DNA of 64,000 nt, from the NCBI GenBank assembly GCA_964420285.1, contig CAYQTE010000003.1, positions 1-64,000 on the forward strand. Reading direction: 5' to 3'. The notes beneath the pieces were generated by a model. It was not told the DNA's origin and did not search any database. It was given only the letters and a program-made list of their open reading frames with translations. This document shows, piece after piece, positions 8,443 through 17,878 of the stretch. The first letter of the stretch is position 1. Each line of letters opens with the position of its first letter. This DNA comes from CAYQTE01 sp964420285. GTDB taxonomy: Bacteria > Planctomycetota > Phycisphaerae > Tepidisphaerales > Tepidisphaeraceae. Made by a program: the position numbers and the translations under genes.

Positions 8443-9897
8443 TCAGTAATCCAGCCCGCCCCGCAATTGCGGGCGTTTCTTGGGTTTGCCGGTGGGCGCT
8501 GCGGGAGTGCTTTCGGCGGCCGGGGGCGTGGCGTTCTTCAGGCTGAGGGAAATCCGGCGACCTTCGGCGTCGATTTGAAGGATGCGGACATGAACGGTCT
8601 GGCCGGTCTTGACCACGTCCTTGGCGGCGCGGAAACGGCCGTCGCTCAGTTCGGACATGTGGATCAGGCCTTCCAAACCCGGTTCCAGTTCGACGAAGGC
8701 CCCGAATTCGGCCAGGCGCGTCACCGTGCCGGGGACGACCGAATCGGTCTGGTATTTCTCGTTGACGGTCTTCCACGGATCAGGGCCGGCCTGCTTGAGG
8801 CTGAAGCTCATCCGGCGGGCCGCGGCGTCGATCGAGAGCACGACCAGGCGCAGTGTGTCGTTCTCCTTGACGCGATCGGTGGGGTGATTGATGCGCTGAT
8901 AGCTGATCTCGCTCACCGGGAGAAGCCCTTCGATCCCTTCCTCGACCTCGATGAACGCGCCGAAATTCTCGACGCGCGTGACCCGGCCGGTGACGGGGGT
9001 CATGGGCGTGTATCTGGTGGCTGCGTCGAGCCAGGGGTCATTGCCGCGGGCGCGCTTCAGTGACAGGCTGAGCTTCTGCGCCTCGCGGTCGATCTTGAGA
9101 ACCACGACATCCAGCACATCGCCGACCTTGACGACTTCGGCGGCGTTGCGGACGCGGCGGAAACTCAGTTCGGAAACATGCACCAGCCCGTCGATCCCGC
9201 CCAGATCGACGAACGCGCCGAAATCCATGACCGACCGCACGGTGCCCCGGCGGATCTGGCCCTCGGCCAGTTCGAGCATCAGCTTTTCGCGGGCGGCCTG
9301 ACGTTCACGCTCCAGCACGTTCCGCCGCGACAGAAGCAGATTACGCGATTCTCGCTGTACCTCGATGATCTCGGCGGTGATCTTCTGGCCAATGAACTGG
9401 TTGAGATCGGGAACGTGGTAGACATCAACCTGGCCGGCGGGCATGAAGGCGCGGAGGGATTTGACGTCGAGCTCCAAGCCGCCTTTGTTGACGCCGGTGA
9501 CGGTGGCTTCGAGGATCTGTCCGGCTTCGAGATTGTCCCAGGAGACATCGGTCGCGATGGCGCCCTTGCGGCTGAGGATGAGAATGCCTTCGCGCTTGTC
9601 GTAGCGTTCGATGTGGAATTCCATCTCATCGCCGACGGCCGGGACTTGCTCGAATTGCTCGATCGGGACGACGCCCTGGCTCTTGCCGCCGAAATCGACG
9701 AAGACCTCCTCTTTGCCAATCGAGAGGACACGGCCGGTGCGCGGGCCGGCGGTAATGGCGGCGGGCGTCTTGTCGAAGCCGTAGAGTTGGTCCTCGCTGA
9801 TGCCGGCCAGGGCATCCTCGATCTGGCGATCGAGTGCGGAATCGACGGTGGGCCGGAATTTCTGTTTGGTGGGGTCGAACTTATCTGGAAGCGACAT
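8443..9897 (-). CDS. rpsA: S1 RNA-binding domain protein (30S ribosomal protein S1-like)
   Basis: This 484-residue protein has five consecutive S1 OB-fold repeats, beginning roughly at residues 50, 135, 215, 300 and 390. The last three are closest to the consensus (G-x-V-x3-x-FGAFV...GLVHVSELS...). S1 helps recruit mRNA to the 30S subunit; E. coli S1 has six such domains. The tail is Lys/Arg/Pro-rich. The ATG at 9897 gives a short acidic lead-in; the open frame continues 20 codons further but without a better ribosome site. It lies tail-to-tail with the pseudogene at 6392-8412 and head-to-head with infA, a plausible translation-gene neighbourhood. A PNP- or Tex-type S1 protein is unlikely given the tandem repeats alone. 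Confidence 0.85.
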   Translation of the reverse strand: MSLPDKFDPTKQKFRPTVDSALDRQIEDALAGISEDQLYGFDKTPAAITAGPRTGRVLSIGKEEVFVDFGGKSQGVVPIEQFEQVPAVGDEMEFHIERYDKREGILILSRKGAIATDVSWDNLEAGQILEATVTGVNKGGLELDVKSLRAFMPAGQVDVYHVPDLNQFIGQKITAEIIEVQRESRNLLLSRRNVLERERQAAREKLMLELAEGQIRRGTVRSVMDFGAFVDLGGIDGLVHVSELSFRRVRNAAEVVKVGDVLDVVVLKIDREAQKLSLSLKRARGNDPWLDAATRYTPMTPVTGRVTRVENFGAFIEVEEGIEGLLPVSEISYQRINHPTDRVKENDTLRLVVLSIDAAARRMSFSLKQAGPDPWKTVNEKYQTDSVVPGTVTRLAEFGAFVELEPGLEGLIHMSELSDGRFRAAKDVVKTGQTVHVRILQIDAEGRRISLSLKNATPPAAESTPAAPTGKPKKRPQLRGGLDY

Positions 9898-10097
9898 TCT
9901 GTTTACGCCTTGTTTAAGAGCCGGGTGGAGTTTACCGGGTAAGAGGCGGGAGGTCACGCGCGAAAAACGCCGGGCGGGTATCAGGGGAGCGGAGCCGATG
10001 GGGAGATGGGCAGGTGGGGAGGGTCTTTCATGCCGGAGCGATTACGACTATGATGATCCGGTTCGAGAACGCTTGTCAGTTATCCGGGAGATGCTCA

Positions 10098-10325
10098 GTG
10101 GCCAAGAGCGAGCCGATTGAAATGGATGCCATCGTGACGATGGCGCTGCCCAACGCGATGTTCAAGCTTCGGCTGGAGCAGGGCGGAAATACGCACGAGA
10201 TACTGGGGATGGTTTCCGGGAAGATGCGAAAACATTTCATCCGCATCCTGCCGGGGGATAAGGTCCGGGTGCAGCTTTCGCCGTACGATCTGACCAAGGG
10301 CCGAATCGTGTTCCGGCAGAAATAA
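10098..10325 (+). CDS. infA: translation initiation factor IF-1
   Basis: This 75-residue single OB-fold protein has the IF-1 pattern: AIVTMALPNAMFKLRLE..., ...GKMRKHFIRILPGDKV and the terminal YDLTKGRIVFRQK. IF-1 binds the 30S A site during initiation. The GTG at 10098 was chosen because GGGAG lies at 10086-10090 with good spacing and the protein then has normal IF-1 length; the frame is open upstream to 10014 but that extension has no similarity to the family. It converges on lepA, with 6 bases between the stop codons. Confidence 0.95.
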   Translation: MAKSEPIEMDAIVTMALPNAMFKLRLEQGGNTHEILGMVSGKMRKHFIRILPGDKVRVQLSPYDLTKGRIVFRQK

Positions 10326-10331
10326 GAACGG

Positions 10332-12119
10332 TCAATCGCCGGGTTCGAGGATGGCCATGAAGGCTTCCTGGGGTATATCGACCGAGCCGACGCGCTTCAT
10401 GCGCTTCTTGCCTTCCTTTTGCTTCTCCAGCAGCTTGCGTTTGCGCGTGACATCGCCGCCGTAGCATTTGGCGGTTACGTTCTTGCCCACCGATTTGATC
10501 GTCTCGCGGGCGATGATCTTCCCGCCGATGGCGCACTGCAGCGGAATCTCGAAAAGATGGCGGTCGATTTCCTCCTTGAGCCGCAGCAGCAGCCGCCGGC
10601 CGCGGGATTCAGCATGGGAGCGATGCACGATCACCGACAGCGCATCCACCCGATCGCCGTTGACCAGGATGTCCATCTTGACCAGATCGCCGGCCCGGAA
10701 GCCGATCAGGTCGTAATCCATAGTGCCATAGCCTCTGGTGATGCTCTTGAGGCGATCGTAAAAATCGAAGATCACCTCGGCCAGCGGCATCTCGTATGTC
10801 AGGATCAAGCGCGAGGCGCCGATGTATTCGGTCTTCTTGTAGGTTCCGCGGCGATCCTCGCAAAGCTTCATGAGCGGGCCGACGCCATCGGCCGGGACAA
10901 TGATGTTGATAAGGATGAACGGCTCGCGGATTTCCTGGACGCTGGTGGGATTGGGAAGCTGGCTGGGCGCGTCGATGCGCTGGATCGAGCCATCGGTCAT
11001 GAGGATCTCGTACGTGACCGTCGGGGCGGTCTGGACGATGTCGATATGGAATTCGCGCTCCAGGCGTTCCTGAATGATCTCCATGTGCAGCAGGCCGAGG
11101 AATCCGAGCCGGAATCCGAAACCCAGGGCATCGGATGATTCGGGGACGAATGTGAAGCTGGCGTCATTGAGCTGCAGGCGGTCCATGGCGTCGCGCAATT
11201 CGTCGTACTGTGTTTTCCCGGCCGGGTAGAAATCGCAGAAGACCATCTGTTGGATCGGCTTGTAGCCGGGCAGGGCTTCGGGGGCGGGATGGACGGCGTC
11301 GGTGACGGTGTCGCCGATACGGACATCGTGCAGGTCTTTGATGGATGCGACGACAAAACCCACTTCGCCGGTGCCGATCACTTCGACCTGCTTGGGCCGG
11401 GGCAGTAGCTTGCCGAGATCGGTGACCTGATATTCGCGGTCCGTGCCCATGAAGCGGACCCTCTGGCCCTTCTTGAGCTGGCCGTCGATGACGCGGACAT
11501 AGACAATCACGCCGCGGTAATCGTCGTAGATGCTGTCGAAGATAAGGGCTCGCGTGGGCGCATCGGGATTTCCGCGCGGCGGCGGGAGTTTCTCGCAGAG
11601 CAGATCGAGAAGCTCGTCGATACCCTGTCCCGTCTTGGCGCTGACAAGGATGGCGTCCTCGGCGCGAAAGCCGAGAACCTGTTCGATCTCTTCCGCGACC
11701 TCGACCGGCCGGGCGCTGGCCAGGTCGATCTTGTTGATGACGGGGATGATCTCCAGTCCCACATCAAGGGCAGCGTAAGCATTGGCGACCGTCTGAGCCT
11801 GCACGCCTTGCGTGGCGTCGACGACGAGAATGGCGCCTTCGCACGCCTGGAGGGCCTTGCGGACTTCGTAGTGGAAATCGACATGGCCGGGCGTGTCGAT
11901 GAAGTTCAGCATGAACTCGACGCCGTTGTGGGTATGGAACACGGTGACGGCCGACGCCTTGATGGTGATGCCGCGTTCGCGTTCCAGGTCCATGTCATCG
12001 AGGATCTGGTCCTTGAACTCGCGTTCGGTAATGGCCCCGGCCCGCATGAGCAGGCGATCGGAAAGCGTGCTCTTGCCGTGGTCGATGTGGGCGATGATGG
12101 AGAAGTTGCGGATTTCCAT
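10332..12119 (-). CDS. lepA: elongation factor 4 (LepA), ribosome-associated GTPase
   Basis: This 595-residue protein matches usual LepA length. The G domain has AHIDHGKST (10-18), DTPGHVDF and NKIDL. EF-G-like domains II, III and V follow, then the LepA-specific C-terminal domain (near KCYGGDVTRKRKLLEKQKEG), which has the lysine-rich loop that reaches the ribosome A/P site. LepA back-translocates ribosomes and aids assembly under stress. The ATG at 12119 is the only sensible start because the G1 box follows at residue 10. No frameshift or unusual residue was seen. Confidence 0.97.
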   Translation of the reverse strand: MEIRNFSIIAHIDHGKSTLSDRLLMRAGAITEREFKDQILDDMDLERERGITIKASAVTVFHTHNGVEFMLNFIDTPGHVDFHYEVRKALQACEGAILVVDATQGVQAQTVANAYAALDVGLEIIPVINKIDLASARPVEVAEEIEQVLGFRAEDAILVSAKTGQGIDELLDLLCEKLPPPRGNPDAPTRALIFDSIYDDYRGVIVYVRVIDGQLKKGQRVRFMGTDREYQVTDLGKLLPRPKQVEVIGTGEVGFVVASIKDLHDVRIGDTVTDAVHPAPEALPGYKPIQQMVFCDFYPAGKTQYDELRDAMDRLQLNDASFTFVPESSDALGFGFRLGFLGLLHMEIIQERLEREFHIDIVQTAPTVTYEILMTDGSIQRIDAPSQLPNPTSVQEIREPFILINIIVPADGVGPLMKLCEDRRGTYKKTEYIGASRLILTYEMPLAEVIFDFYDRLKSITRGYGTMDYDLIGFRAGDLVKMDILVNGDRVDALSVIVHRSHAESRGRRLLLRLKEEIDRHLFEIPLQCAIGGKIIARETIKSVGKNVTAKCYGGDVTRKRKLLEKQKEGKKRMKRVGSVDIPQEAFMAILEPGD

Positions 12120-12257
12120 AAGTAAGGGAGTTACGGACTATCCCATGATGATAGGGGGAGAACGGTTCTCACGCAAAGGCGCGTGTGCGGTGAACCTCGT
12201 CGAACCGAAGTTCGCGAACGGGGAGAGCCTTACTCGTAGCCAGCACGAGTTCAGGGA

Positions 12258-14138
12258 TCAGACCACCAGCGTCTGGTTCCCAGCGGGAATCACTCCGCTT
12301 TCGACGATCGGGCTGTCGGCCGTGCTGTAAATCAAAAAGTCATTGGTCGCTGCGCCGGCGAAGATCTGGTCTGCCGTTCCATTGACGGCGTAGAAGGTAT
12401 TATTGCCCTGGCCGCCGTACATTTGATTCGTGCCGGCGCCGCCGTTGAGGGAATCATCGCCGAGCCCACCTCGCAGAATGTCGTTGCCCAGGCTGCCGAA
12501 GAGTGTGTCGTTGCCTTTGCCGCCGGCCAGCGTGTCGTCGCCCTGGCCACCCTTGATGGAATCATCACCGGGTCCGCCGGCGATGCTGTCGTTACCCGCG
12601 CCGCCGCCGAGTGTGTCGTTGCCGGGTCCGCCGGTGATGGTGTCATCGCCGGGTCCGCCCTGGACGCTGACGCCGAGCGTCGCGGGCATACTGGATTCGA
12701 TGGTGATGTTGTCGTTGCCGGCAAGTCCGTTGACGGTGATGGAGGTGATGCCGGAAACCGGGAAGGGTTGGGATGCTGTGCCGTTGAGAGTCGCGATGAC
12801 ATTTGTGCCATCGGAGGTCAGGGTGATGGTGTCATCGCCGTTGGTGCCGTTGATGGTCAGGGCGCCATTGGTGAGTGTTCCGATGGGGGGCACAAATCCG
12901 GTGTTGCTGAGCTCGAACACGGTTCCGTCGCCGTTCGCGCCGCCCGACTCGGTCGTTCCGTACAGATTGCCGGAAGCGTCGGCGATCAGACTGCCTTCCG
13001 GGTATTTTCCATCGACTTGATTGAAGTTGAGCAGCGAGATGGGCGTGTTCGACCCGGCCGGCAGTTCAAAAACTACGCCGGCGTCATTGCCGGTCCCCGG
13101 CGCCGTGTTGCCGCCGGCCGTGGTCGTTCCAAATAAATTGCCGGCCGCGTCCATCAGCAGACTGCCCTCGGGATTGTTACCATTGGCATAATTGAATGCC
13201 GCCAGCGCGGTGAGAGTCGTGTGGCTGGCTCCAGAGAGTTCAAAGATCGTGCCGTAGCCGCTGCCGTTGTTGCCGTTGGGGTTGCCGCCCGCATAGGCGG
13301 TTCCATAAAGATTACCGTCTGAGTCAGCGATGAGCGTGCTGGTGGGCTCGGTGCCGTCAACGCCATTGAACGACGCGAGGGTCGTGAACGTCTGGTGATC
13401 CGGTCCGGACAGCTCAAAGACGGTGCCATAGCCGTTGGCTCCGCCGCCTTTGGTTGTGCCGAAAAGATCGCCGCTGGAATCGGCATGCAAGCCGGCCTGG
13501 GGGTCGTTGCCGTTGGTAACATTGAAGGTAACGAGCGTGATCAGATTGGTGAATGTCGGCCCCTGGAGTTCAAAGACGGTTCCATCGCCGCTGGGGCCGA
13601 ATTGAGTGGTGCCATAGAGATTGCCATCACCATCGGACATCAAAGACGTTTGGGGGCCGGATCCGTTGTTGCCATTGAAGTTGACGAGCAGGGTTGGGGT
13701 CTGCCCATCGGAGGCAGACCATTCCCAGACCGTGCCTTCAGAACTGAGTACCGGACCGCCGACATAGGCGGTGCCGAAGAAATTGCCATTTGCGTCCATG
13801 TAGGGAGTATCCTCGATGGTGTCGCCGGTCGATCCCTTGAATGTGGCGATGGTCGAAAGCGTCGTGAAATTGGGGCCGGGCAATTCGAAGATGGTGCCGT
13901 CGTTGTTCGCGCCGCCAGTGGTGGTTGTGCCATAGAGATTGCCGCTGGAGTCAAAAAGCAAGCCTGACTGCGGGCCGGCCCCGTTGGCATTGTTGAAGTT
14001 CACCAGCGTCGTAATGCCCACGCTGTGCAGCCTTCGACGCTCAAGTGGTTCAACAATGCACCGGCGCGCTGTGGATGCGCGAGCGGAATCGCGTGTAACC
14101 AGCCTGTTGAGGACACGATTCGTGGGAAGCAGAGCCAT
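12258..14138 (-). CDS. LEPR-XLL/GloVer repeat protein with Ca-binding C-terminus (copy 1)
   Basis: This secreted repeat protein is about 626 residues long. Near residues 27-36 it has EPLERRRL, a LEPR-XLL-type planctomycete export/anchor motif. About ten GloVer units follow, each around 50 residues with the pattern GNLYGTT..GG..GDGTVFEL. After a linker (GTLTNGALTINGTNGDDTIT) come RTX-like GGxGxDxU nonapeptides that would bind calcium. It is probably a surface or extracellular scaffold of unknown role. The ATG at 14138 has GGAGAAGG immediately upstream; another ATG at 14150 is possible. It is the downstream member of three tandem paralogues. Confidence 0.8.
   Translation of the reverse strand: MALLPTNRVLNRLVTRDSARASTARRCIVEPLERRRLHSVGITTLVNFNNANGAGPQSGLLFDSSGNLYGTTTTGGANNDGTIFELPGPNFTTLSTIATFKGSTGDTIEDTPYMDANGNFFGTAYVGGPVLSSEGTVWEWSASDGQTPTLLVNFNGNNGSGPQTSLMSDGDGNLYGTTQFGPSGDGTVFELQGPTFTNLITLVTFNVTNGNDPQAGLHADSSGDLFGTTKGGGANGYGTVFELSGPDHQTFTTLASFNGVDGTEPTSTLIADSDGNLYGTAYAGGNPNGNNGSGYGTIFELSGASHTTLTALAAFNYANGNNPEGSLLMDAAGNLFGTTTAGGNTAPGTGNDAGVVFELPAGSNTPISLLNFNQVDGKYPEGSLIADASGNLYGTTESGGANGDGTVFELSNTGFVPPIGTLTNGALTINGTNGDDTITLTSDGTNVIATLNGTASQPFPVSGITSITVNGLAGNDNITIESSMPATLGVSVQGGPGDDTITGGPGNDTLGGGAGNDSIAGGPGDDSIKGGQGDDTLAGGKGNDTLFGSLGNDILRGGLGDDSLNGGAGTNQMYGGQGNNTFYAVNGTADQIFAGAATNDFLIYSTADSPIVESGVIPAGNQTLVV
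12568..12933. repeat. 366-bp tract shared with 16293-16658
   Basis: This tract, covering the linker and half of the Ca-binding tail of copy 1, reads base for base the same as 16293-16658 in copy 3. On each side the two copies differ at many positions. This pattern fits gene conversion or a very recent partial duplication. Copy 2, which lies between them, is clearly diverged over the same interval. Confidence 0.85.
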
Positions 14139-14159
14139 CGCCTTCTCCATTAGGACGGT

Positions 14160-15989
14160 TTAGATCAGGGTCGTATTGCCGGGCGGAATCGCTCCGCTTT
14201 CGACGATCGGGCTGTCGGACGCGCGGTAGATCAAAAAGTCGTTGGTGGCTGCGCCGGCGAAAATCTGGTCCGCCGTTCCATTGACGGCGTAGAATGTGTT
14301 GTTGCCCTGGCCGCCGTACATTTGATTCGTGCCGGCGCCGCCGTTGAGGGAATCGTCGCCAAGCCCGCCGCGCAAAACGTCGTTGCCCAGGCTGCCGAAG
14401 AGTGTGTCGTTGCCTTTACCGCCGGCCAGCGTATCGTCGCCCGCTCCGCCCTTGATGGAATCGTCGCCGGGTCCGCCGGAGATCGAGTCGTTGCCGGCCC
14501 CGCCGCCAAGGATGTCGTTGCCGGGTCCGCCCGTGATGGTGTCATCGCCGGGTCCGCCTTGAACGCTGACGCCGAGAGTTGAGGGCATGCTGGGTTCGAT
14601 GGTGATGAGGTCGTTGCCAGCCAGGCCGTTGACGGTGATGGAGGTGGTGCTGGACAGGGGGAAGGGCTGCGACGCAGTGCCGTTGAGAGTCGCGGTGACA
14701 TTCGTGCCATCAGAGGTCAGGGTGATGATGTCATCGTCGTTAGTGCCGTTTACCGTCAGTACACCATTGGAGAGCGTGCCGATCACTTGGGTGACGTACC
14801 TGCTGCCGGTTACTTCAAATACGCCGCCATTGTCGGCAGATGCCCCGCTTCCGACCGTGCCGTAGAGATTTCCGGCGGAATCGACGATCAGCCCTCCGTC
14901 GGGCGTGCTGCCGTTGAATCCTTCAAATGGCCCCAGCAGGGTGATTGTCGTAGCGCCGGCGGCCAGCTCGAAGACGCCGCCATCACCGAATCCGCCGCCG
15001 CCGTGCGTCGTGCCGAAGAGATCGCCAGCCGCATCCATGAGCAGGCTGCCGAAATAGGGCGACGAGCCGTCGGAGCCGTTGAAGCTGGCCAGAAGAGTGA
15101 TTGAGCTGGAGTTGGCGGGCAGTTCATAAATCGCGCCGTCGCGATTTGCGCCGCCGCCGGTGGCGGCGCCGAAGAGGTCGCCGACGCTGTCCATGATGAC
15201 GCCGCCCTGGGGCGCGGTTCCGTCCGTGCCGTTGAAGCTGGCGAGAATGGTTGCCGTGCCGCTGTACTTGGCGACTTCGAAGACGGTTCCGTCGCCGTTG
15301 GCGCCGCCATCGGCGGTGGTGCCGTAGAGATTTCCGGAACTCTCCATGAAGAGCTGGCCGTCCGGTTCGTTGCCGCCATGCTCGCCGCTGAAAGTGGCTA
15401 TGACCGTGATGGAATGGGTGCCGTTTTGAAGTTCAAAGACGGTTCCCTGGCTGGACGCGCCGCCCCCGCTGGCGACGCCAAAGAGATTGCCGGAGCTATC
15501 CATAATCAGACCGGCTTCTGGATTGGCGCCGTTGGTATTGTTGAAGTTGGCCAGATCGGTGATCGTGCTCTGGCCTTTGACCAGTTCGAAGATATCGCCC
15601 GCGCCATTCGAGCCGCCCGATACCGCAACGCCGTAAAGATTCCCTGATGAATCGGCAACGAGTCCGCCATCGGGAGTATCGCCATTATTGATGTTGAAAC
15701 TGGCAAGCGTGGTGAGCGTAGATGAACCGGCTGCCAACTCGAAGATGCCACCGAGCGAGTCCGACCCGCCTGAGCCCGCCGTGCCATAGAAATTGCCCGC
15801 CGAGTCGGCGAGGAGCGTACACGTCGGCCCGCTCAGGGCGTCGCCGGTACTACCGAAGGCGGCCAGGAGATTGACAGATGCCAGCAGGCGGCGCGGCTCC
15901 AGATACTCAAGAGATGGCCAACGTGCTTGATTATCGCGGTTCAGCATGATTGTCGCTTTCTCCTCTGCTCGCCGGCGGAGAGGCTTCAT
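14160..15989 (-). CDS. LEPR-XLL/GloVer repeat protein with Ca-binding C-terminus (copy 2)
   Basis: This 609-residue paralogue of both neighbours has LEYLEPRRLLAS near residue 28, then nine or so GloVer units (GNLYG...GG...GGVFEL) and the same RTX-like GGPGDDTITGGPGND tail. Its start ATG overlaps the stop of the upstream copy as ATGA, suggesting translational coupling; an alternative ATG at 15947 would put the LEPR motif at residues 14-20. The C-terminal 200 residues are close to those of copies 1 and 3, but less so at DNA level than those two are to each other. Likely exported and surface-associated; function unknown. Confidence 0.8.
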   Translation of the reverse strand: MKPLRRRAEEKATIMLNRDNQARWPSLEYLEPRRLLASVNLLAAFGSTGDALSGPTCTLLADSAGNFYGTAGSGGSDSLGGIFELAAGSSTLTTLASFNINNGDTPDGGLVADSSGNLYGVAVSGGSNGAGDIFELVKGQSTITDLANFNNTNGANPEAGLIMDSSGNLFGVASGGGASSQGTVFELQNGTHSITVIATFSGEHGGNEPDGQLFMESSGNLYGTTADGGANGDGTVFEVAKYSGTATILASFNGTDGTAPQGGVIMDSVGDLFGAATGGGANRDGAIYELPANSSSITLLASFNGSDGSSPYFGSLLMDAAGDLFGTTHGGGGFGDGGVFELAAGATTITLLGPFEGFNGSTPDGGLIVDSAGNLYGTVGSGASADNGGVFEVTGSRYVTQVIGTLSNGVLTVNGTNDDDIITLTSDGTNVTATLNGTASQPFPLSSTTSITVNGLAGNDLITIEPSMPSTLGVSVQGGPGDDTITGGPGNDILGGGAGNDSISGGPGDDSIKGGAGDDTLAGGKGNDTLFGSLGNDVLRGGLGDDSLNGGAGTNQMYGGQGNNTFYAVNGTADQIFAGAATNDFLIYRASDSPIVESGAIPPGNTTLI

Positions 15990-17878
15990 ACCAGGATACG
16001 ATTGCCGGGCACAATGACGCCCGATTCAATAACGGGATTGTCGGCCGTAGCGTAATAGAGCACATCATTAGTCGCTGCGCCGGCGAATATCTGGTCCGCC
16101 GTTCCATTGACGGCGTAGAAGGTGTTGTTGCCCTGGCCGCCGTACATTTGATTCGTGCCGGCGCCACCGTTGAGGGAATCGTCGCCGAGGCCACCTCGCA
16201 GAATGTCGTTGCCGAGGCTGCCAAAGAGTGTGTCGTTGCCTTTGCCGCCGGCCAGCGTGTCGTCGCCCTGGCCACCTTTGATCGAGTCATCGCCGGGTCC
16301 GCCGGCGATGCTGTCGTTACCCGCGCCGCCGCCGAGTGTGTCGTTGCCGGGTCCGCCGGTGATGGTGTCATCGCCGGGTCCGCCCTGGACGCTGACGCCG
16401 AGCGTCGCGGGCATACTGGATTCGATGGTGATGTTGTCGTTGCCGGCAAGTCCGTTGACGGTGATGGAGGTGATGCCGGAAACCGGGAAGGGTTGGGATG
16501 CTGTGCCGTTGAGAGTCGCGATGACATTTGTGCCATCGGAGGTCAGGGTGATGGTGTCATCGCCGTTGGTGCCGTTGATGGTCAGGGCGCCATTGGTGAG
16601 TGTTCCGATGGGGGGCACAAATCCGGTGTTGCTGAGCTCGAACACGGTTCCGTCGCCGCCGGTGCCACCGTCGAATGTCGTGCCGTAAAGATTGCCGGAT
16701 GAGTCGGCGATCAAACTGCCGTACGGCGCCTGTCCGTCGGCCCGATTGAAGTTGTAGAGGATATTGAGCGTATGTGAGCCAGCCGACAGCTCGTACACGC
16801 AGCCATCGCCCGCGCCGGAGTTCTGAAGGGCGGCGCCACCAAAGGGAGCCGTGCCGTAGAGATTCCCCGCCGCGTCCATGAGCAGACTGCCCTCGGGCTG
16901 GCTGCCGTTGGCGCCGTTGAATTCCGCCAGCGTGGTGATCGTAGCGTAACTCGGGCCGGCAAGCTCGAACACGGTGCCATAGCCGCTGCCGCTGTTGTCG
17001 TTCAGATTGCCGCCTTGCGACGTGGTTCCGTAGAGATTGCCGCTGGAGTCGGCAATGAGCGTGCCGTCGGGGTATTGGCCATCGGTGCCATTGAACACGG
17101 CCAGAGTCGTGAAAGTGCCGTGATTGGGCCCGGATAATTCAAAGATGGTGCCATCGCTGTCGGGGCCAGGAGCGTTCAGGCCGCCGCCTCTTGTCGCGCC
17201 GAAGAGATCGCCGCTGGAATCGGCATACAAACCAGCCTGCGGGCCGTTGCCATCGGCCCCATTGAAGGAGAACAAAGTGATCAGATTGGTGAAGGTTGGT
17301 CCCTGGAGTTCGAACACTGTTCCATCGCCGCTGTCGCCGCCGAGTTGGGTGGTGCCGTACAAATTGCCGTCGCCATCGGAGATGAGAGCGGCCTGCGGGC
17401 CTTGTCCGTTATTCTGGTTGAGGTTGTCGAGAACCTGAGGCGTCTGTCCGTCGGAAGGGGACCATTCCCAGACCGTACCGTATGTGAGCAAACTGGTGCC
17501 TCCGACGTAGGCGGTACCAAAGAAGTCTCCTTGTCCGTCGGAGTAGAGTCCAGCCTCAACGTCGCCGCCGGTTGTGTGTTGGAAGGCGGCCAGGGTTGTA
17601 AAAGTGCCATAGCCGGGCCCGGATAATTCGAAGAGCGTGCCGTCGTTGTGCGACCCGCCCACAGCGGCCGTGCCGTAGAGATTGCCGCTGGAGTCAAGGA
17701 ACAAGGCGGACTCCGGCCCGGAGCCGTTGGTCATATTGAAGTTCGCCAAAGTCGTCAGGGTGATACTGAGCAAGAAACGGCTCTCCAGGGGCTCGATCCT
17801 GCACCGGCCGGCCGGTTTGCCGACTCGAAGACGCTGTTTCGCGGTGGCGGGGCGTTGATTCGCATGGGACCGAGCCAT
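15986..17878 (-). CDS. LEPR-XLL/GloVer repeat protein with Ca-binding C-terminus (copy 3)
   Basis: This is the first gene of the tandem trio, about 630 residues. The N-terminus is basic and contains IEPLESRFLLS (around residues 28-38). About ten GloVer units and the RTX-like tail follow. The ATG at 17878 has GGAG six bases upstream and is preferred over the longer frame to 17923. The DNA of the linker and half of the tail (16293-16658) appears identical to copy 1 (12568-12933), while the GloVer regions differ. All three genes could share a promoter upstream of 17878. Role unknown; the layout suggests surface display. Confidence 0.82.
   Translation of the reverse strand: MARSHANQRPATAKQRLRVGKPAGRCRIEPLESRFLLSITLTTLANFNMTNGSGPESALFLDSSGNLYGTAAVGGSHNDGTLFELSGPGYGTFTTLAAFQHTTGGDVEAGLYSDGQGDFFGTAYVGGTSLLTYGTVWEWSPSDGQTPQVLDNLNQNNGQGPQAALISDGDGNLYGTTQLGGDSGDGTVFELQGPTFTNLITLFSFNGADGNGPQAGLYADSSGDLFGATRGGGLNAPGPDSDGTIFELSGPNHGTFTTLAVFNGTDGQYPDGTLIADSSGNLYGTTSQGGNLNDNSGSGYGTVFELAGPSYATITTLAEFNGANGSQPEGSLLMDAAGNLYGTAPFGGAALQNSGAGDGCVYELSAGSHTLNILYNFNRADGQAPYGSLIADSSGNLYGTTFDGGTGGDGTVFELSNTGFVPPIGTLTNGALTINGTNGDDTITLTSDGTNVIATLNGTASQPFPVSGITSITVNGLAGNDNITIESSMPATLGVSVQGGPGDDTITGGPGNDTLGGGAGNDSIAGGPGDDSIKGGQGDDTLAGGKGNDTLFGSLGNDILRGGLGDDSLNGGAGTNQMYGGQGNNTFYAVNGTADQIFAGAATNDVLYYATADNPVIESGVIVPGNRILV
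16293..16658. repeat. 366-bp tract shared with 12568-12933
   Basis: This is the second member of the identical pair, in copy 3 of the GloVer trio. It ends where the GloVer regions of the two genes diverge (TCCGTCGCCG shared, then different). It is a likely site for recombination that would delete the two genes between. Confidence 0.85.

Noticed and set aside
12423..16702. tandem repeats in the GloVer/RTX genes as a CRISPR array
   Set aside because: The units are coding nonapeptide or GloVer repeats with no constant spacers; no cas genes are present.
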